The position numbers were made by a program, and so were the translations under genes. A stretch of DNA of 32,867 nucleotides. It comes from Candidatus Nitrosopumilus sp. (GTDB taxonomy: Archaea; Thermoproteota; Nitrososphaeria; Nitrososphaerales; Nitrososphaeraceae). The DNA lies in assembly GCA_013694585.1 (NCBI GenBank), contig JACDCB010000158.1, positions 1 through 32,867 of the forward strand. The letters are read 5' to 3'. This document shows positions 19,463 to 29,489 of this stretch, in pieces. The notes under the pieces are model-generated. The model was not told where the DNA came from, ran no database searches, and was given only the letters and a program-made list of their open reading frames with translations. Position 1 is the first letter of the stretch; each line of letters begins with the position of its first letter.

Positions 19463-19494
19463 ATTAATATAAATATTATAATATTTATATTAAT
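19463..19494. repeat. perfect 32-bp AT-only palindrome
   Basis: ATTAATATAAATATTATAATATTTATATTAAT equals its own reverse complement. Confidence 0.85.
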
Positions 19495-20179
19495 TTATCA
19501 ATAAATTATAGTGCTTTCGAGAAACTGGAAAAGGAAAAGGAAAGGAGAATACAACATTTTTAATACATCTATTACGTCGTTACAGCTGATCATCTCTTTA
19601 TAAAGCGTTTTTTCATATAGATATATTATGGGTAATTCATTATATGTTGGTGTCTCATGTGTCAGTATGTAATGATGTGTAGCACATAAAGCTAAATTAG
19701 TACGACCTAATATATCAATTCAGTCAATTTATTCTGTATAAATATAGATAAAATATACATTTAAGGTTTTTATCCCCAGACACACATAACCAGCAGCTTT
19801 TTAATTTTAGTTGTCGAAATATTAGATATCTCGAACAAATCATTGAATTATGTAGCGAATGGTATATTACAATAGTTTCTATTGATAGTTTGAATCTACC
19901 CTTTACATTCTTTCTAATCCGGTTAATTATTCTCAGATCTTAGTTTATCATGTTTTAAAATAATTACAATAAAATAGCTCTAAATATTTGAGAAATGTAA
20001 AAAATTCTATCTATAACAAAATATATAATACAATTGATTGTGGTTTACATATTTTTTCTTTTTTTATTTATGGATTCGCATTTTCCTTAGAAATTTCATA
20101 AATTTTTTCTATTAGTATAGATGGTTCATGCGATCGTAAAGTCTTATATATCAAATATTAATATAGATTATCCGTAAAA

Positions 20180-20536
20180 ATGACTAACGAATCAGGATCT
20201 ACCTCCTCCTCTTCTAATACTATAGTAGAATTATCGGAAAATAATTTTGAACACTTTATATCTGATAACAAGATCGTCTTGGTCGATTTTTGGGCAACAT
20301 GGTGTGGCCCTTGCCAATTTATGCTCCCAATATTTGATAAACTTTCCAAAAAATACACAGATAAAGTCAAATTCGGTAGATTAAACGTCGATGACAATCA
20401 ATCAATAGCAATGCGTCTGGAAGTGTATGCCATACCCACATTTGTAATGTTTGTAGGCGGTAACGCAGTAGATCGAGCAGTTGGTGCAGTAGGCGAAAAG
20501 GGGCTGGATAGTCTACTACAAAAAACCCAATCTTAG
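20180..20536 (+). CDS. trxA: thioredoxin
   Basis: VLVDFWATWCGPCQFMLPIFDKLSKKY, YAIPTFVMFVGG. Confidence 0.96.
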   Translation: MTNESGSTSSSSNTIVELSENNFEHFISDNKIVLVDFWATWCGPCQFMLPIFDKLSKKYTDKVKFGRLNVDDNQSIAMRLEVYAIPTFVMFVGGNAVDRAVGAVGEKGLDSLLQKTQS

Positions 20537-20701
20537 CAAATGGAATCTATCAATATGATTACTTGAGTTTTATTCCTAAATTTCGTATTTATACAATCAT
20601 ATTGAATATTGATAATAAATAACAGATACGTTGAGAACTTGTGATTAATTATTAGAAAGAATTTATTATTGATTTGATTTAGATATCATGAGATAAAGTA
20701 T

Positions 20702-22420
20702 TTGACGGAAACTCTTTCTTACGATATCCTTATAGTAGGGTCCGGCTTGGCCGGACTCAGGGCTGCTATTACCGCAGCCTCGAAAAACAAGAATCTAAAA
20801 ATTGCTGTTCTGTCAAAAGTTCAGGTAATGCGTTCTCATTCTGTATCTGCTGAAGGAGGCACAGCTGCTGTACTCTACGAAAACGAAGGTGATAACATAG
20901 AGTCACACATATATGATACTATTAAAGGTAGTGATTTTTTAGCAGATCAAGATGTTGCAGAAAGGCTTGTAAATGCGGTTCCATCCGAAATAATACAACT
21001 TGATAGATGGGGAATGCCATGGTCGAGACGGGATAATGGAAGAATCGATCAACGGAAATTTGGTGGCTATTCTTTTCCAAGGGCTACTTATGCTCAGGAT
21101 AAAGTGGGATTTTACGAGATGCAGACGCTCTATGATACATGTCTTAAATATGATAATATTTTTTTCTTTAATGAATGGTTCTGTACTTCCATCCTTCATG
21201 AAGCGAATACCTTTCAAGGATTTACTTGCATAGAGATGAAAAATGGCAATTTTATTAAGGTCGTTGCCCCCTCAGGCATAATTTGTACTGGAGGCGCAGG
21301 CAGAATTTATAGTTTCTCTACCTATGCTTATTCTTCTACTCCAGATGGTTTAGATATGGCATACCGTGCTGGCATGGCTTTAAAGGATATGGAATTTGTT
21401 CAATTCCATCCTACGGGTATTTTGCCATCCGGAATCTTGATTACTGAAGGTGCACGGGGAGAGGGGGGATATTTGATTAACTCTGAAGGTGAACGGTTTA
21501 TGAAAAACTATGCAGGCGAAAAATTGGAACTTGCTCCAAGGGATGTGGTGTCTCGTTCCATGATAACTGAAATTCAGGCAGGGAGAGGATTTAAGCATAT
21601 TACGGGTGCAGATTGTCTTAAATTAGATCTAACTCATCTAGGTGCAGAAAGAATTAAAGAAAAACTTGCAGGAATCAGAGAAATTGGAATTAAATTTTCT
21701 GGAATAGACGTAATTGATGAACCTATCGAAGTGAGACCTGTGTGTCATTATATGATGGGTGGCATCCATTCTAATGTGGATGGTGCTACTGAATTTAATG
21801 GACTGTGGGTAGCTGGTGAAGCTTCATGTAATAGTACTCATGGAGCGAATCGATTGGGGGCAAATTCTACTTCTGAATGCCTGGTATGGGGTACTATTAC
21901 TGGAGAATTGGCTGCCAATCACGCGTTAAGTAAAAAGAATACCATTCCAAGTACGGATAATCATCAATTTTTGATGGAAGAAAAGAGAATCTATGATGGA
22001 ATATTTAGAGGTCGTGGAGATGCAAATCCTTATGAAATTAGAAAGAATCTGACTGATACCATGGATGAAAGATCTCATGTTTACAGAAATGAAAATGATC
22101 TTATAGAGGGATTGAAAAGAATTCGTACTCTTAAATCGTTAAGTTGGAAACACGTTGATGATCAAGCAAAAGAATACAATACAAATTTCATTAATGTAAT
22201 GGAGATAGATTCCATGATGCGAGTTGCTGAAATAGTATTGATGGGTGCAATAAATAGACGCGAATCTAGAGGAGCTCATGCAAGAATTGATTATCCCAAC
22301 CGCGATGATAATAACTTTTTAAAACATACTCTTGCATATTATAATGGTGACAGGGAACCTAGGATGGAATGGCATCCGGTCGTATTTACTCGATATGCAC
22401 CAGTGGAGAGAAAATACTAA
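20702..22420 (+). CDS. sdhA: succinate dehydrogenase flavoprotein subunit
   Basis: DILIVGSGLAGLRAAI, RSHSVSAEGGTAAVL, QFHPTGILPSGILITEGARGEGGYL, HGANRLGANSTSECLVWG; TTG start. Confidence 0.97.
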   Translation: MTETLSYDILIVGSGLAGLRAAITAASKNKNLKIAVLSKVQVMRSHSVSAEGGTAAVLYENEGDNIESHIYDTIKGSDFLADQDVAERLVNAVPSEIIQLDRWGMPWSRRDNGRIDQRKFGGYSFPRATYAQDKVGFYEMQTLYDTCLKYDNIFFFNEWFCTSILHEANTFQGFTCIEMKNGNFIKVVAPSGIICTGGAGRIYSFSTYAYSSTPDGLDMAYRAGMALKDMEFVQFHPTGILPSGILITEGARGEGGYLINSEGERFMKNYAGEKLELAPRDVVSRSMITEIQAGRGFKHITGADCLKLDLTHLGAERIKEKLAGIREIGIKFSGIDVIDEPIEVRPVCHYMMGGIHSNVDGATEFNGLWVAGEASCNSTHGANRLGANSTSECLVWGTITGELAANHALSKKNTIPSTDNHQFLMEEKRIYDGIFRGRGDANPYEIRKNLTDTMDERSHVYRNENDLIEGLKRIRTLKSLSWKHVDDQAKEYNTNFINVMEIDSMMRVAEIVLMGAINRRESRGAHARIDYPNRDDNNFLKHTLAYYNGDREPRMEWHPVVFTRYAPVERKY

Positions 22421-22906
22421 ATGGGTATAAAACCTAATAGTGAGAATAATTCTAGTACAGGTGACGACATTAGGCTCAAATCTGGACGTGAAGGATTAAT
22501 GGGCTGGTTGAACCCTACTAGATATGGTTGGGAAAGAGTATCTTATTGGTTGCAACGTTTAACGGGAGTCGGTTTATTAATTTACTTTATAGGACATATA
22601 TATGAAACCAGCTCACTAGTAAATGGGATTAATGCTTGGAATAGTATGCTGGAGTTGACTCAGACAACAGGAGGGCACATATTTCTATTGTTGGTTATAG
22701 GTGCAAGCACTTTTCATACAGTTAATGGATTACGACTTATTTTTACCGAGTCTGGAATAGGCATAGGTAGACCAGGACGACCGGATTATCCATATGATGC
22801 AACTTCTTTGAATTATAAGCAAAAATCTGGTATATGGGTTGCCCTGTTATTAGCAACGATTGCCATGTTGTATGGTGGTATGGTTATGTTTGGAGATGTG
22901 ACCTAA
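22421..22906 (+). CDS. sdhC: succinate dehydrogenase membrane subunit C
   Basis: WERVSYWLQRLTGVGLLIYFIGHIYETSS, STFHTVNGLRLI; directly follows sdhA. Confidence 0.88.
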   Translation: MGIKPNSENNSSTGDDIRLKSGREGLMGWLNPTRYGWERVSYWLQRLTGVGLLIYFIGHIYETSSLVNGINAWNSMLELTQTTGGHIFLLLVIGASTFHTVNGLRLIFTESGIGIGRPGRPDYPYDATSLNYKQKSGIWVALLLATIAMLYGGMVMFGDVT

Positions 22907-22954
22907 GATTGGACATGACAAACACCTTTAGCAGTTTGAAATATTTTATGGAGC

Positions 22955-23320
22955 TTGAAATCTAGAATGCCGTTATTAAAACTACGCGAAAGTCAAATAA
23001 TGAAAATTCATTATTTGACTGGGATATGTGCCGTATTCTTTGTAGCAATTCATATATTATTTAGACTCATTATGCCATTTGGCCAAAGTTTAGAATTTCA
23101 TAACGTAGTAGCTAATTATCATAACATATACTATATCATACTATTGGAATTAATCCTTGTTTTCATCTCCATTCATGGATTTAACGGCTTGAGAATTATT
23201 TTATTAGAACTTAAACAAAATCAATGGTGGGAGTCCACAATAACTATATTGGTGCTGGCCGCAATGATTGGTGTTATAGCATATGGTACAAGAACAATTA
23301 TTATTGGGAGTCAATTATAA
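22955..23320 (+). CDS. sdhD: succinate dehydrogenase membrane subunit D
   Basis: ESQIMKIHYLTGICAVFFVAIHILFRL, SIHGFNGLRIILLEL; in the sdh operon. Confidence 0.82.
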   Translation: MKSRMPLLKLRESQIMKIHYLTGICAVFFVAIHILFRLIMPFGQSLEFHNVVANYHNIYYIILLELILVFISIHGFNGLRIILLELKQNQWWESTITILVLAAMIGVIAYGTRTIIIGSQL

Positions 23321-23401
23321 TATGTATCAAGAAAATTTTATACCCTGGTCATCTTTTACACCAATTCTGATTGTTAAACTTGAATATGAAATCAAAAACA
23401 T

Positions 23402-24190
23402 GTGTGGATAAATATGAGTGAAGAAACTAATAAAATAAAATTAAAAGTATATAGAACTAATTATAACAAAGAAGAGTCTCCACATTATGACGAATTTGAT
23501 GTGTCCGTAAAACGATGGACTACGGTTTTGGATGCACTGTTAGATGCCAAAAGTTATTCTGACAGTAGTTTAGGAATTAGATATTCATGTAGAATGGCTT
23601 CTTGCGGTTCATGCGGAATGAAAATAAATGGCAGGCCCCGATTAGCATGTTATACAAAAATATCTGAACTAAATGACCAAACAATAGTTTGTGATCCCCT
23701 ACCTAATTTCCCGAGGATAAGAGACTTGGTCACAGATTTTACGGAATTCTTCGCTCATCATAAAAAGATCGAACCATATATACACAATGAAAAGGTGCCA
23801 ATTGATGTTGCAAAAAAAGATGACTTGGTTGAATTTAAACAAACTCCAGAAGATGTAGACAAGTATTTGCAATTCTCCTATTGTATTAAATGCGGTTTAT
23901 GTTATTCTGCATGTCCTACAGTAGCAACGGATACAAAGTTTCCAGGACCTCAGGCTTTATCTCAGGCATATCGATATACGGCAGACAATAGAGATTCTGG
24001 CGAGTCAACTAGATTCAACATAGTTGATGAGAGACACGGAATTTGGAGATGCCATTTTGCGGGATCTTGCAGTAATGTATGCCCTAAAGGGGTTGACCCG
24101 GCCTTAGGAATTCAGCTTCTTAAGGGCCATCTGATCGGAATTACAAAAAATGATAAAAAAATTGCGACTCTAAGGTCAAAAGAGGAATAG
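23402..24190 (+). CDS. sdhB: succinate dehydrogenase iron-sulfur subunit
   Basis: CRMASCGSCGMKINGRPRLAC (2Fe-2S), CIKCGLCYSACP and CHFAGSCSNVCPKGVDP clusters. Start may be the internal ATG (MSEETNK). Confidence 0.96.
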   Translation: MWINMSEETNKIKLKVYRTNYNKEESPHYDEFDVSVKRWTTVLDALLDAKSYSDSSLGIRYSCRMASCGSCGMKINGRPRLACYTKISELNDQTIVCDPLPNFPRIRDLVTDFTEFFAHHKKIEPYIHNEKVPIDVAKKDDLVEFKQTPEDVDKYLQFSYCIKCGLCYSACPTVATDTKFPGPQALSQAYRYTADNRDSGESTRFNIVDERHGIWRCHFAGSCSNVCPKGVDPALGIQLLKGHLIGITKNDKKIATLRSKEE

Positions 24191-24220
24191 CAAAAAATCA
24201 TTGATTAATTGGGCAATAGG

Positions 24221-24583
24221 CTATTTTTCACTCTTTTTCTCATCTTGTTGTTCTGAAGGTTTTTTACTTTCATTTACCTGCTTGTTTATCGCTTCTGCCA
24301 TGAAATGGTTGCTTACATTTACTTTTACATCGTTGATGCCTTCAACTTTGAAAATGTTGTCTCTTACATCTTGTGCTATTTTAAATCCAAATACTGCTGG
24401 ACAGAATGGACTTGTAAGATGTAAATCGACATCAACTTTTCCTTTATCGATGTCTACCTTGTCTATTAATTCTAACTCCATTATTGAAACTCCTATTTCC
24501 GGGTCAACTATTTTTGTAAGTTCATCAAATATTAGACGTCTAGTTAGTTGTAAATCTTGAGACATGATAACATATAGTGTCAT
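24221..24583 (-). CDS. DUF59/MIP18-family protein (Fe-S assembly related)
   Basis: LIFDELTKIVDPEIGVSIMELELIDKVDIDKGKVDVDLHLTSPFCPAVFGF. Confidence 0.85.
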   Translation of the reverse strand: MTLYVIMSQDLQLTRRLIFDELTKIVDPEIGVSIMELELIDKVDIDKGKVDVDLHLTSPFCPAVFGFKIAQDVRDNIFKVEGINDVKVNVSNHFMAEAINKQVNESKKPSEQQDEKKSEK

Positions 24584-24676
24584 CTTTCCTATTTATTAAT
24601 TATTTACTAAATTCCAATATTTTTCGCCTCATCGATCTTATTATGTTAAAATATCCGATTAAATTAAAATTTTTGA

Positions 24677-26179
24677 ATGTATAGGTCTAGGCCCAGCGGA
24701 AATTTGGATAACAAAGCTCTCTCATTTTTGTCCTCAATAGCCGAAGATGCTGACTTATTTTATTATGATATCTTGGGAAGTCAAGCTCACGTTATAATGT
24801 TGTATGAAGTTGGTATCTTGGCTAAAAAAGAACTGGTCGCTATTTTAAAAGGTATGGATCAATTATTGACTCATCCCGATTCTTTAAACAGCTATGGTGA
24901 TAGCGCTTCTGAAGACATCCATGAATTGGTAGAATCTGCTATTATAAGAATGACTGATATCAATTCGGGTGGGAAAATGCATACCGCACGATCGAGAAAT
25001 GATCAAGTAATATTAGACATTAGAATGAAACTTCGAGATGATCTAAATCGAATTAGTGCCAATATCATATTATTAATAAAATCATTATTATTGCAGGCAA
25101 ACAATAATGTTGATTCCATAATGCCTATGTACACTCATTTGCAACAGGCTCAATTGGGTGTTTTTTCTCATTATTTATTATCATATTGCTTTTCTTTAAC
25201 CCGAGACTTCGAAAGATATTCAGAATCATATAAAAGGATCAATTATTCTCCCCTTGGAGCTTGTGCTATCGGAGGGAGCAGTATGAACATCGATCGTGAA
25301 AGAGTGTCCTCCATGTTAGGTTTTTCAGATATTGTCTACAATAGTATAGATGCGACGAGTTCGCGAGATTCTTTGATAGAATTTGCTTCTGCGTCTCTTA
25401 TTTGTATGTTAAACCTATGTAAGATAGCAGAGGATTTTATTGTTTGGTCCACATCTGAATTTGGTTTTGTATTATTGGATGATCGATTTAGCTCATCCTC
25501 TTCTGTGATGCCACAAAAAAAGAATCCTGATCCTCTGGAACTTATTCGTGGAAAGACTGGTGTTTTACAGGGCATTTTTGTAGCAATTTCTACAATTATG
25601 AAAGGACTACCTTCAGGATATAGCAGAGATTTACAGGAGATAAAACCTTTGTTATGGAAAATTACTTCAATACTTGAAGAGTCTCTATCTATTATGGTCG
25701 GTGTGATATCTACAATGAGTATCGATAAAAACAAAATGTATGCAGAGTCATCTAAAAGCTACGCTATATCACTAGATATTGCAGAACAACTTATCCAAAA
25801 AGGGGGAATATCATTTAGGGAGTCCCACAAATTAATCGGTACTTTAGTAGATTATGCGGTAAAGAATGGAAATATACCTCTGAATCTATTAAAATTAAGT
25901 GATATATCTGAAGCATTAGGGCTGATTAACTATTCGAATCCTGATCTAACCCCAGAAAAGATTCAAAGTATAATACAAAGGTTGACTCCAGAAAATTCAA
26001 TAGAATATCGCACTACTAAGGGTTCTCCTAATAAAAATGAACAAAAAGAGATGATTTCATATATAACTACGAAAGTGAATGAATATGAGGAACTTCTTGA
26101 GGACCGTTCTAATAGATTAACAATTGCGAAAGACAAACTTAATTTGAAAATAAAAGAATTTATTGATGAATCTTCATAA
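24677..26179 (+). CDS. argH: argininosuccinate lyase
   Basis: SEDIHELVESAIIRM, GKMHTARSRNDQVILDIRM, YTHLQQAQ, SPLGACAIGG, SSSVMPQKKNPDPLELIRGK. Confidence 0.95.
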   Translation: MYRSRPSGNLDNKALSFLSSIAEDADLFYYDILGSQAHVIMLYEVGILAKKELVAILKGMDQLLTHPDSLNSYGDSASEDIHELVESAIIRMTDINSGGKMHTARSRNDQVILDIRMKLRDDLNRISANIILLIKSLLLQANNNVDSIMPMYTHLQQAQLGVFSHYLLSYCFSLTRDFERYSESYKRINYSPLGACAIGGSSMNIDRERVSSMLGFSDIVYNSIDATSSRDSLIEFASASLICMLNLCKIAEDFIVWSTSEFGFVLLDDRFSSSSSVMPQKKNPDPLELIRGKTGVLQGIFVAISTIMKGLPSGYSRDLQEIKPLLWKITSILEESLSIMVGVISTMSIDKNKMYAESSKSYAISLDIAEQLIQKGGISFRESHKLIGTLVDYAVKNGNIPLNLLKLSDISEALGLINYSNPDLTPEKIQSIIQRLTPENSIEYRTTKGSPNKNEQKEMISYITTKVNEYEELLEDRSNRLTIAKDKLNLKIKEFIDESS

Positions 26180-26247
26180 CGTTTTAATAAGAGATTATTC
26201 TCTATTACTGAAAAATCTTAGATTTAAATTATCCCATCGAATTACTT

Positions 26248-26577
26248 ATGTTGATGTCAGAAGTAGAATCACAACCTAATCAACAAAACAAAGAAAACAG
26301 CCCTACAAGAGATGCAATATACATCGGAAAAAAACCATTGATGGCTTATGTAACTTCAACACTTATTCAATTGGCAAATCAACCTTCTGTAACTATTAAA
26401 GCGCGTGGTTTAAGCATTGGCAGAGCTGTGGATGTATCACAAATAATACTAAAGAGAATGGAAAATGCTGGTTATGCTATTGGTGATATCATTATAGGAT
26501 CTGAAACCGTTCAAGCTGAGGATGGCCGAACAAGAAATGTTTCGACAATAGAAATTCAGGTAAAAAGAAGTTCTTAA
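26248..26577 (+). CDS. albA: Alba-family DNA/RNA-binding protein
   Basis: AIYIGKKPLMAYVTSTLIQL, VTIKARGLSIGRAVDVSQIILKRM. Confidence 0.95.
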   Translation: MLMSEVESQPNQQNKENSPTRDAIYIGKKPLMAYVTSTLIQLANQPSVTIKARGLSIGRAVDVSQIILKRMENAGYAIGDIIIGSETVQAEDGRTRNVSTIEIQVKRSS

Positions 26578-26610
26578 ATACCTGTAGTTTACTTTTTCTC
26601 CCTTTGTGCT

Positions 26611-27261
26611 ATGGAAAAAAAAATTGCAGCGATATTTTTAGCACATATTAACCCTTTGACTGTTTCGCATGAGTCGATTATCCAGAATCTTTTACAGAAT
26701 TATAGTGTTTATATTTATCCAGTAAGGTTTTTAAAAGATGGGATGGAAGTAAACACACGAAGTTTCCCATTTTCATATGAAATTAGAAAACAAATGATAT
26801 TGGAATCCTTTAATTATCATAAAAACATTCATGTTCTTGGGGATTATGCTTTTCTTTCTCCTTATATACAATACTTTCCACCATTTGTATCCCCCGCATT
26901 TAAAAGATTAAAAAATAAGATAATTCTTAATGTCCGCGAGAATTCTTTTATAACCTACACTGGAGATAGAGCCGAACGGGTTTTGTTATCCCTCTTTGGT
27001 TTTAATCCGGTTAAAGCTAATAGACAAGTTATCTCATCGACGAATGTAAAAAATCTGTTATATAACTCGGTTTTATCCTCAGAGAATTTAACTCCGAATA
27101 AAGAATCAAAAAGTGATGATTTGAAATGGCATGAATTCGTTTCCCCTAAAGTCGGCCAAGTGATAGAAGACAATTGGGAAACTATAAAAAATTTTTCCAA
27201 TACTAAGGATGAAACTATACGTGTTATAGGTATGAAATTCCCAAAAAATGGGTTTATTTAA
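26611..27261 (+). CDS. nucleotidyltransferase-fold (NMNAT/PPAT-like) protein
   Basis: IFLAHINPLTVSHESII (variant of the nucleotidyltransferase HxGH region) and ISSTNVKNLL (ISxTxxR-like). Confidence 0.6.
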   Translation: MEKKIAAIFLAHINPLTVSHESIIQNLLQNYSVYIYPVRFLKDGMEVNTRSFPFSYEIRKQMILESFNYHKNIHVLGDYAFLSPYIQYFPPFVSPAFKRLKNKIILNVRENSFITYTGDRAERVLLSLFGFNPVKANRQVISSTNVKNLLYNSVLSSENLTPNKESKSDDLKWHEFVSPKVGQVIEDNWETIKNFSNTKDETIRVIGMKFPKNGFI

Positions 27262-27313
27262 ATTGATTACTATGAATTTAACACTTTTATAGAAGTAAAA
27301 AACTTGCAAATCT

Positions 27314-28231
27314 ATGAATACTAAGAATGCTGATTTTATTTGGTTTGACGGTGAATTCAAATCATGGGATTCCGTTACCGTTCCTATTACGACTCATGCA
27401 TTACACTACGGAACGTCAGTCTTTGAGGGCATCAGGGGATACTCAAATGATCAAAATCTGTTTATTTTTAAACTTAAAGAGCATATGCAAAGATTACTTC
27501 AGTCTGCAGAGGTCTATTCTATCAATTCAAATTATACTCTTTCTGAAATATGTACATCTACTGTTGAATTATTAAGGAAGAATAATATTAAAAAGTCTTG
27601 TTATATTAGACCCATATTATTTGTGGGGTTACATGGAATCGACCTTAATGTTACTAAACGCTCTCCTTCTCACCTAGCCATTATTGCTTTCCCTTTTAAC
27701 AGATATTTTCCAGAAACCGGGATAAGAACATGCATTTCTTCATGGAGACGAATAAATGAGAACTCTACTCCACCGATGGCAAAAGCTGGAGGAAATTATA
27801 TGAATTCAGTGTTAGCTACTCAAGAGTGTAAAAGAAATGGGTATGATGAATCGATATTACTCGATTATCATGGCAATGTAAGTGAAGCACCAGGAGAAAA
27901 TATTTTTCTAGTCCGAAATAATATGATTTATACTCCATCAATATCGGATTCTGTGCTTGAAGGAATAACCAGGGATACAGCTATCACGATAGCAAAGCAT
28001 CTGGGTTATGATGTATGCGAGCGATCTATTACCCGCACAGAATTATATATTGCCGATGAAATCTTTGTTACTGGTACGGCAGCTGAAATCACTCCGATAA
28101 TAAGCGTGGATAATCATACAGTTGGAAACGGAACAGTTGGCGAATTTACAAAAAAAATCTCTGACTACTACCAAAAAATAGTAGTATCTCAAATACCCGA
28201 TTTCAATACATGGGTTACTCCAGTATGGTAA
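27314..28231 (+). CDS. ilvE: branched-chain amino-acid aminotransferase (class IV PLP)
   Basis: TTHALHYGTSVFEGIRGY, KAGGNYMNSVLATQECKRNGYDESILLDYHGNVSEAPGENIFLV, EGITRDTAI, DEIFVTGTAAEITPI. Confidence 0.94.
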   Translation: MNTKNADFIWFDGEFKSWDSVTVPITTHALHYGTSVFEGIRGYSNDQNLFIFKLKEHMQRLLQSAEVYSINSNYTLSEICTSTVELLRKNNIKKSCYIRPILFVGLHGIDLNVTKRSPSHLAIIAFPFNRYFPETGIRTCISSWRRINENSTPPMAKAGGNYMNSVLATQECKRNGYDESILLDYHGNVSEAPGENIFLVRNNMIYTPSISDSVLEGITRDTAITIAKHLGYDVCERSITRTELYIADEIFVTGTAAEITPIISVDNHTVGNGTVGEFTKKISDYYQKIVVSQIPDFNTWVTPVW

Positions 28232-28282
28232 ATTCAATGTTATTAATTATAAAATCAAGAAAAAATAGTATAAATTTAGGAG

Positions 28283-29248
28283 ATGAGGAAACAATTGGAT
28301 GAAAAATCAATCAAAATTGCCGTAATTGGAACTGGCGGCTGGGGAAAGAACCACGTACGCGTATTAAACGATTTGGGAGTATTATCCGCAATATGTGATT
28401 CAGATGAGAATAGAGCCCAAGCATTAGCAAAAAAATTTAAGATCAATAGCTATTCAACTGTTGAACAATTACTTGAAAAGGAAACTCCTCTTGATGCATG
28501 TCTAGTATGTACTCCGACCAAAACACACTTTCCGATTGCGCAAGAAATAATTAAACATGGGATAAATGTTTTTGTAGAAAAACCATTATCTTTCTCATCA
28601 ATTGAATGCGAAGAGCTTACAAAATTATCAAAACAGAACAGTGTAATTTTAACCTCGGGATACATAGAACGTTTTAATCCTGCTGTACAAGATCTTAAGA
28701 AAATCATTGATGATAATACTTATGGGGAATTGTTAATGATGGAGTTTCATCGGGAAAATAGAATGCCCATGCATATAAAAGATGTAGGTATAATCTATGA
28801 TACGTCAGTTCATGATATTGACACTGCTTTGTTCATTTTTGATAGTAAGCCAAATGTCGTTTTTGCTCGTGCAGGTAAGAAGTTTCATAATTCTGAAGAT
28901 TTTGCAACGATAATGTTAGGATTTCCCAATCAAAAAGTAGCAATAATTGTATCTAATTGGATTACTCCAAAAAAAGTTAGAAGATTTTCAGCTGTGTGTT
29001 CTGAGGGAACCATCACGGGTGACTTTATCACTCAAGAAATAAGAATAGATGATGAGAACCAAACACTTATTCCACGAAGGAATATTAGAGAGCCACTAAC
29101 CTTGGAACTAGAAAACTTTGTTAAATCTTTATCTGGGAATATTACCAAGTACCTGGTAACTCCTGAGGATGCGACCGCCGTAACAAAAATCGCTGAAGCA
29201 TCTTTAATATCGAGCAATACTGGGACACCTGTTTACCTTTCTTTCTGA
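28283..29248 (+). CDS. Gfo/Idh/MocA-family NAD(P)-dependent oxidoreductase (WbpB-like)
   Basis: KIAVIGTGGWGKNHVRVLNDLG, CTPTKTHFPIAQEIIKHGINVFVEKPLSFSS, SGYIERFNPA, DTSVHDIDTALFI. Confidence 0.9.
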   Translation: MRKQLDEKSIKIAVIGTGGWGKNHVRVLNDLGVLSAICDSDENRAQALAKKFKINSYSTVEQLLEKETPLDACLVCTPTKTHFPIAQEIIKHGINVFVEKPLSFSSIECEELTKLSKQNSVILTSGYIERFNPAVQDLKKIIDDNTYGELLMMEFHRENRMPMHIKDVGIIYDTSVHDIDTALFIFDSKPNVVFARAGKKFHNSEDFATIMLGFPNQKVAIIVSNWITPKKVRRFSAVCSEGTITGDFITQEIRIDDENQTLIPRRNIREPLTLELENFVKSLSGNITKYLVTPEDATAVTKIAEASLISSNTGTPVYLSF

Positions 29249-29489
29249 TATGCCCGTGTATGCTAATAATATATACATTTTCGCAGGGCGTCTTGAATTG
29301 TAATGTTCTCCGATGAATACAATATTTCGGTAACTAATATTACTTTCCTTGAAGATAATGATACTGCCCTATCTTTGAGTCATGTTGATTGCTAAATTTG
29401 CTCACTCAATTCCCGCCCTCATCTGACAGGTAAATTCGTATATTAAGTTAATTATAAATGGACTGGAATAGAAGTCTAATTGAATTAGA

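Noticed and set aside
24201-24560. 119-aa plus-strand ORF after sdhB
   Set aside because: Overlaps the DUF59 gene on the opposite strand, which has clear family motifs; Ser-rich translation looks like a shadow.
25336-25734. 132-aa minus-strand ORF
   Set aside because: Antisense to argH, no domain.
29249-29489. AGGGC/GCCCT inverted match in the gap before the acyltransferase gene
   Set aside because: Only 5 bp with a long AT-rich loop; not distinguishable from chance.
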